Assembly (NCBI RefSeq): GCF_003054705.1
Contig: NZ_QAYX01000018.1
Location: 186,001-250,000, forward strand
DNA length: 64,000 nucleotides
Direction of reading: 5' to 3'
Origin: Opitutus sp. ER46
GTDB taxonomy: Bacteria > Verrucomicrobiota > Verrucomicrobiia > Opitutales > Opitutaceae
Shown piece by piece: positions 60,842-64,000 of the stretch (positions are counted from its first letter, which is position 1; each line of letters starts with the position of its first letter). Made by a program: the position numbers and the translations under genes. The notes under the pieces were generated by a model. The model was not told the DNA's origin, ran no database searches, and saw nothing but the letters and a program-made list of their open reading frames with translations.

Positions 60842-61369
60842 ATGCAACCTTCTGCAACCGGGTTCCGCCGCTGGGCGCCGTGGATCATGTTCGTTGCCGG
60901 CGTGCTCGCCGGAGTCGGCGGGGCGGCGCTGCTGGCCCCCGAGCCGCCCGCGCCGCTGCTGGCGCCTGAGCTCGCCACTGATCCCATCAAACCCGGCCCG
61001 CTGGACCGGGCGTTTGCCGTCGAGATCGAGGGACGCGGGCCCGACACCGCGCTCGCCGAACTCTACCGCCAGTTCGAGGAGCGTTGGGAACGGGAGATGG
61101 AGGCCGCGGCGCAGACGCTGGCAGGCCGGCTCAACGCCGAGGACCGGGCGCTCCTGGTTCGCTCGCAGCGTTCGTGGCTTGCTTATCGCGACACCCAGAA
61201 GGCGCTGCACGAGATGATCTACACACCCGGCGCCCGACGGTCGCTGCCGACCATGTATTACGCGTTTCACGCGCGCCGCGACATGCTGACGGTGCGGGCG
61301 CGCGCGCTCGACCTGCGTGATCTGCAGGAAGCGCGGCAAACGCTGATCCTTGAACTAGCCATGCCGTGA
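60842..61369 (+). CDS. LprI/DUF1311-family protein, membrane-anchored
   Basis: A 175-residue protein with one hydrophobic anchor (WIMFVAGVLAGVGGAALL). The C-terminal domain has the LprI/DUF1311 pattern (RLNAEDRALLVRSQRSWLAYRDTQKAL). Some members inhibit lysozyme, but many are uncharacterised, and the Cys pair of LprI is absent here. A strong AAAGGAGG lies only one base before the ATG at 60842, too close for a normal ribosome-binding spacing. The GH97 stop is 77 bp upstream. The other gene in this stretch faces it. Confidence 0.78.
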   Translation: MQPSATGFRRWAPWIMFVAGVLAGVGGAALLAPEPPAPLLAPELATDPIKPGPLDRAFAVEIEGRGPDTALAELYRQFEERWEREMEAAAQTLAGRLNAEDRALLVRSQRSWLAYRDTQKALHEMIYTPGARRSLPTMYYAFHARRDMLTVRARALDLRDLQEARQTLILELAMP

Positions 61370-61473
61370 ACGCGTGCGGTCAGCCGCCGACCGCGATCCG
61401 ACGCCGCTGACACCGCGGGGCTGGTCGTGAGACGGTCGTTCCCCCGCGCCCGAAAGGACGCCTCAGCGTTGCC

Positions 61474-62505
61474 TCAGCTCGCGGGCGCGCCCAGCGGCGT
61501 CGCGCCCGCCGCCGGCGTCGGCAGGCGAAGTTGATCCAGCGTCGACGCAAACTGCGCGAGGTCGGCCACGTGCAGCGCGCCGATCCGATCGAGCACAGGG
61601 CGATACGCCGGCGCCGCCTGGCCGCCCACGATGATCCGCACCTCCGGCGGCAGCAGATCGCGCAGCCGGCTCAGCTCCGGCTCCAGCCGCGGGTCGTCCG
61701 CCGGATACACTAGGCTGAGCGCCACGGCACGCGTGCGGTTCTGCCGCGCCGCTCCCGCGATCTCCGGCGCCGGCAGACTGGCACCCAGATACGTCACGTT
61801 CCAACCCAGGTTCGCCGCCACGGCCGCAACCAGCAGCGCGCCGAGTTCGTGCAACTGCCCCGCGGGCGTCGCCACCAGAAGCACCGGCTCGCTGCCGCCC
61901 GCCGCAAACCCGCGCGCCGCCTGCGCCAGGTACGTGCGCAGCACCGCGCTCGCGAAATGTTCGTGCGCGACCGTGATCCCGCCCGCGCGCCATTCCTCCC
62001 CGATCGCCTGCGCCAACGGCGCGACCACCCGCCGCAGCATGCCCTGCGCGCCCAGCGCCGTCTCCGCCCGCGTGAGCCCCTGCTCGAGCGCATGGGCGTC
62101 GAGCGCGCGCACCGCCGCCAGGCAGTCCTCGAGCAACTCCGCCGGGGTCGCGCCCGCCGTCGGCACAGCCACCGATCGCGCCGCGCCGCCGCCGCCCGCC
62201 AACGCCGCGGTCGCACCTGACGCCGCGGCGACAGAAGCCCCTCCGGCCGCGCCCGCTGCGGTTGCCAGCTCGCGCAGCTTCTCGGTCGGCTGCTTCGCCA
62301 CAAAACCGATGCTCTGGCCCGCCCGCGTCAGATCGCGCAACAGCACCAGCCGCTCGATCTGTTCATCGCTGTAGAGCCGGCGGTTCGTGGCCGTGCGGCC
62401 CGGCTCGACCGCGCCATACCGCTTCTCCCAGATCCGGATCACATGGGCACTCAGGCCCGTGCGGCGAACCACCACTTGGATCGGATGCTGAAACTCGGCG
62501 CTCAT
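61474..62505 (-). CDS. MerR-family B12-binding photoreceptor regulator (CarH/LitR type)
   Basis: A 343-residue regulator. Residues ~10-75 are a MerR HTH (VVRRTGLSAHVIRIWEKRYGA, NRRLYSDEQIERLVLL). A Gly/Ala linker follows, then a cobalamin-binding domain. W172 and E182-H183 form the W-x9-EH motif that caps adenosylcobalamin in CarH, and H219 in QLHELG is the expected lower cobalt ligand. In CarH, light breaks the Co-C bond and releases the repressor from DNA. The start ATG at 62505 is preferred to GTG 62514 because the latter overlaps a TTAGACA box. It faces the fasciclin gene; both may be controlled by these boxes. Confidence 0.85.
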   Translation of the reverse strand: MSAEFQHPIQVVVRRTGLSAHVIRIWEKRYGAVEPGRTATNRRLYSDEQIERLVLLRDLTRAGQSIGFVAKQPTEKLRELATAAGAAGGASVAAASGATAALAGGGGAARSVAVPTAGATPAELLEDCLAAVRALDAHALEQGLTRAETALGAQGMLRRVVAPLAQAIGEEWRAGGITVAHEHFASAVLRTYLAQAARGFAAGGSEPVLLVATPAGQLHELGALLVAAVAANLGWNVTYLGASLPAPEIAGAARQNRTRAVALSLVYPADDPRLEPELSRLRDLLPPEVRIIVGGQAAPAYRPVLDRIGALHVADLAQFASTLDQLRLPTPAAGATPLGAPAS

Positions 62506-62506
62506 G

Positions 62507-62524
62507 TTAGACACCGCTTAGACA
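62507..62524. promoter_or_regulatory. Direct-repeat TTAGACA boxes, pair 1
   Basis: TTAGACA at 62507-62513 and 62518-62524, 11 bp apart start to start. The spacing equals the 11-bp direct repeats of the Thermus CarH operator, though the bases differ. They sit at the very start of the regulator gene, a position suited to autorepression. Confidence 0.65.
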
Positions 62525-62631
62525 GTTCGATCCGATTGGCAACCAGAGTTTTTGGATAAGGGCCTCACATTGGGATTTGTCCACATCTAGATTGCTCTTT
62601 AACAACCGGTAAGGGACATAACCGACAAATC

Positions 62632-62677
62632 TTAGACAATCCCTTGACAGCGCGCCCTATCTTAGACACGGTGTCTA
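62632..62677. promoter_or_regulatory. TTAGACA boxes, pair 2, with palindrome
   Basis: TTAGACA at 62632-62638, a weaker CTTGACA at 62643-62649 (11 bp on), and TTAGACA at 62662-62668 that forms the perfect palindrome TAGACACGGTGTCTA (62663-62677). TTGACA at 62644 could be a -35 for the fasciclin gene, but no good -10 at the normal spacing is visible. Confidence 0.65.
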
Positions 62678-62743
62678 CGTTGATAGCAAACAGGTCGGCC
62701 CCACGGTCGGCCTCCATCTCCACTAACCTCCATCGTTCCCACC

Positions 62744-63238
62744 ATGAAATCCCTCCTCACCCTTGCCCTTGCTTCCGCCCTCGCGACGTCGGTCATCGCC
62801 GGCAGCGCTTCCTACGCCTCGGCCACGTCGGCCAGGGACATCGTCGCCGTCGCCTCCAGCGCCGGCAGCTTCAACACGCTGGTCGCGGCCGTGAAGGCCG
62901 CCGGGCTGGTTGAAACCCTCCAGGGCAAGGGCCCGTTCACCGTGTTCGCGCCGACCGACGAAGCCTTCGCGAAGCTGCCGGCAGGCACGGTCGAGTCGCT
63001 GCTCAAGCCCGAGAACAAGGATAAGCTCGTCGCGATCCTGACCTATCACGTCATCCCGGGCAAAGTCATGGCCGCCGACGTGAAGACCTCCCGCGCGAAG
63101 ACGGTCAACGGCCAGGAGCTGGCGCTCACGGTCGGTGCTGACGGCATCCGCGTGAACGACGCCCGCGTGATCGGCACCGACGTCGCCGCGAGCAACGGCG
63201 TGATCCACGTGATCGATACCGTCGTACTCCCGCAGTAA
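62744..63238 (+). CDS. Fasciclin (FAS1)-domain secreted protein
   Basis: A 164-residue protein with a signal peptide ([20 protein letters not shown]) and one FAS1 domain: [37 protein letters not shown] (H1 region), then [15 protein letters not shown] (the conserved YH), and [13 protein letters not shown] at the C-terminus (H2 region). FAS1 proteins mediate surface adhesion and are often found in stress- or light-induced sets. It faces the CarH-type regulator across TTAGACA boxes, suggesting light-dependent expression. Confidence 0.93.
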   Translation: MKSLLTLALASALATSVIAGSASYASATSARDIVAVASSAGSFNTLVAAVKAAGLVETLQGKGPFTVFAPTDEAFAKLPAGTVESLLKPENKDKLVAILTYHVIPGKVMAADVKTSRAKTVNGQELALTVGADGIRVNDARVIGTDVAASNGVIHVIDTVVLPQ

Positions 63239-63267
63239 CCCGCACCCTCCCTGTCTCCCACCTCCAC

Positions 63268-63305
63268 CCCCGGCTCCGCGCGTCGCCCGCGCGGACCGGG
63301 GTTTT
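63268..63305 (+). terminator. Terminator of the fasciclin gene
   Basis: Stem CCCCGG-CCGCGCG with its complement CGCGCGG-CCGGGG across a TCGCC loop, followed by TTTT (63302-63305). It begins 29 bp after the stop codon. Confidence 0.75.
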
Positions 63306-63337
63306 CCTTTACTATATACAGATTCAAGGCAGGGGTT

Positions 63338-63636
63338 GGCCACAAAGAGGCACCAAAAGACACGATAAAATACACCCAGGCGTTTTCTACAGGAGGCAGC
63401 AGAGATCGCAGAGGTTCGAGCCGGGGTCGGATTGGGCTCCTGATAGAACCCTCTGCGGCCTCTGCGAGCTCCTGTTGATGATTGGAGCATTCGAACCACC
63501 AAACTCCAAGGCAGCCTCACAGGAGATAAGGGAGGGAACAGAGGAACGGCTCCTGTATTAACCCTCCGTTGCCTTTATTGCCTCCTGTAAGACGGATGGT
63601 GTATCATCTTTGTGCCTCTTCGTGCCTTTTCGTGGC
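63338..63636. repeat. ~300-bp nested palindromic repeat, copy 1
   Basis: The outer arms 63338-63376 (starting GGCCACAAAGAGGCAC) and 63598-63636 (ending CGTGCCTTTTCGTGGC) are imperfect reverse complements, 39 bp each. Inside lie two further hairpins: 63391-63418 with 63446-63473 (AGGAGGCAGCAGAG and its partner CCTCTGCGAGCTCCT) and 63519-63544 with 63563-63588 (ACAGGAGATAAGG and partner). The whole would form a three-way junction. No protein is encoded. Confidence 0.85.
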
Positions 63637-63750
63637 TATACGCATCCTGCCGAATCGGTGATATCTGAGGTTAAAAGCCGATATCTATATATTCACCACA
63701 GATGACTCGGATAAAGGCAGGATACGACGGAGTTGTAACAAGGCAGGATT

Positions 63751-64000
63751 GGCCACGAAGAGGCACGAAAAAGCACCAAAACAAGGCAGGTTTGAACAGG
63801 ATGACGCGGCGCCAAGGGCGCCGGGTTTGAGGTCATAAAGTTTCAGGTGCTAAGGTTCGGGTTCTCGTGATCGAACCCTCTGCGGCCTCTGCGAGCTCCT
63901 ATTGATGGCTTGAAGGATCGGGCCACCAAATTCCAAGCAGGTTTTACAGGATATAATGGAGGCAACAGAGGTTCGGCTCCTGTATTATACCTCCCTTGCC
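63751..64000. repeat. Nested palindromic repeat, copy 2, cut by window end
   Basis: It begins GGCCACGAAGAGGCAC like copy 1. It contains the same 28-bp segment (GAACCCTCTGCGG...) at 63873-63900, identical to 63446-63473, and the same ACAGGA hairpin at 63946 onward. Copies are offset by 413-427 bp. The first inner left arm is degraded here. The right outer arm lies beyond the window. Confidence 0.82.

Noticed and set aside
62506-62743. Cobalamin riboswitch before the B12 regulator
   Set aside because: No B12-box-like element; the region is short and filled with TTAGACA boxes.

Overview
The window is GC-rich, densely coded bacterial DNA. It most probably comes from a verrucomicrobium of the Opitutaceae type (Opitutus/Lacunisphaera-like). 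This is inferred from the very large TonB-dependent receptor without a SusD partner, the many Cys-type sulfatases, the four-helix-bundle suffix protein, the C-terminal repeat domain of the giant secreted protease, and intergenic DNA filled with heptamer and palindromic repeats. Opposite-strand open frames are long and common because of the GC content; they were judged against protein-family motifs and left out.

Layout. 1-9.7 kb is housekeeping: a truncated OleC-like acyl-CoA ligase, RNase D coupled to a histone-deacetylase-like hydrolase, queC and queE (7-deazaguanine synthesis) with an ExoD-like membrane protein, two small conserved proteins, a HAD phosphatase, an SRAP/YedK protein and an LptF/LptG permease. 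9.7-13 kb is a minus-strand L-Ara4N set in which the two halves of ArnA are separate genes followed by arnD. 13-24 kb holds a DJ-1/PfpI protein, an M24 aminopeptidase, a histidine acid phosphatase divergent from an M2 peptidyl-dipeptidase, a four-helix-bundle/zinc-ribbon protein behind four copies of a palindrome, an esterase, a uracil-DNA glycosylase family protein and a patatin-like lipoprotein. 24-31 kb has a TonB-C-like protein, an alpha/beta hydrolase and a five-gene minus-strand envelope operon (CsgG-like, COG3014 lipoprotein, YcfL, LpoB, PEGA protein) with a clear terminator. 31.5-36.8 kb is one 1760-residue secreted metalloprotease. 36.8-40.6 kb is a gene-poor, decaying stretch around a tRNA-Glu: a ZIP transporter remnant, a DUF3883 protein, a RibD-C reductase, a frameshifted DUF6933 relic and a lectin-like protein.

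40.7-60.8 kb is a complete locus for a sulfated polysaccharide: a sulfatase-maturing radical SAM enzyme, a TonB-dependent receptor, a LacI regulator, three secreted Cys-type sulfatases, a parallel beta-helix protein, GH88/105, GH36 (Sip1/raffinose-synthase type), a cupin-like membrane-anchored protein, an SSS symporter and GH97. Three near-identical palindromes (core GCAANCCGTTGCC) lie before the receptor gene, between lacI and the first sulfatase, and before the beta-helix gene. They tie the locus together as a likely LacI regulon.

60.8-64 kb holds an LprI-like protein, a MerR regulator with a B12-binding domain of the CarH/LitR photoreceptor type facing a fasciclin gene across TTAGACA boxes, and then at least 660 bp of complex nested palindromic repeats running off the window end.

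The least explained structures are non-coding: four ~50-bp-spaced palindromes next to the four-helix-bundle gene, the two ~300-bp nested palindromes at the right end, palindromic heptamer arrays at three loci, and an ~80-bp repeat present twice in inverted orientation.
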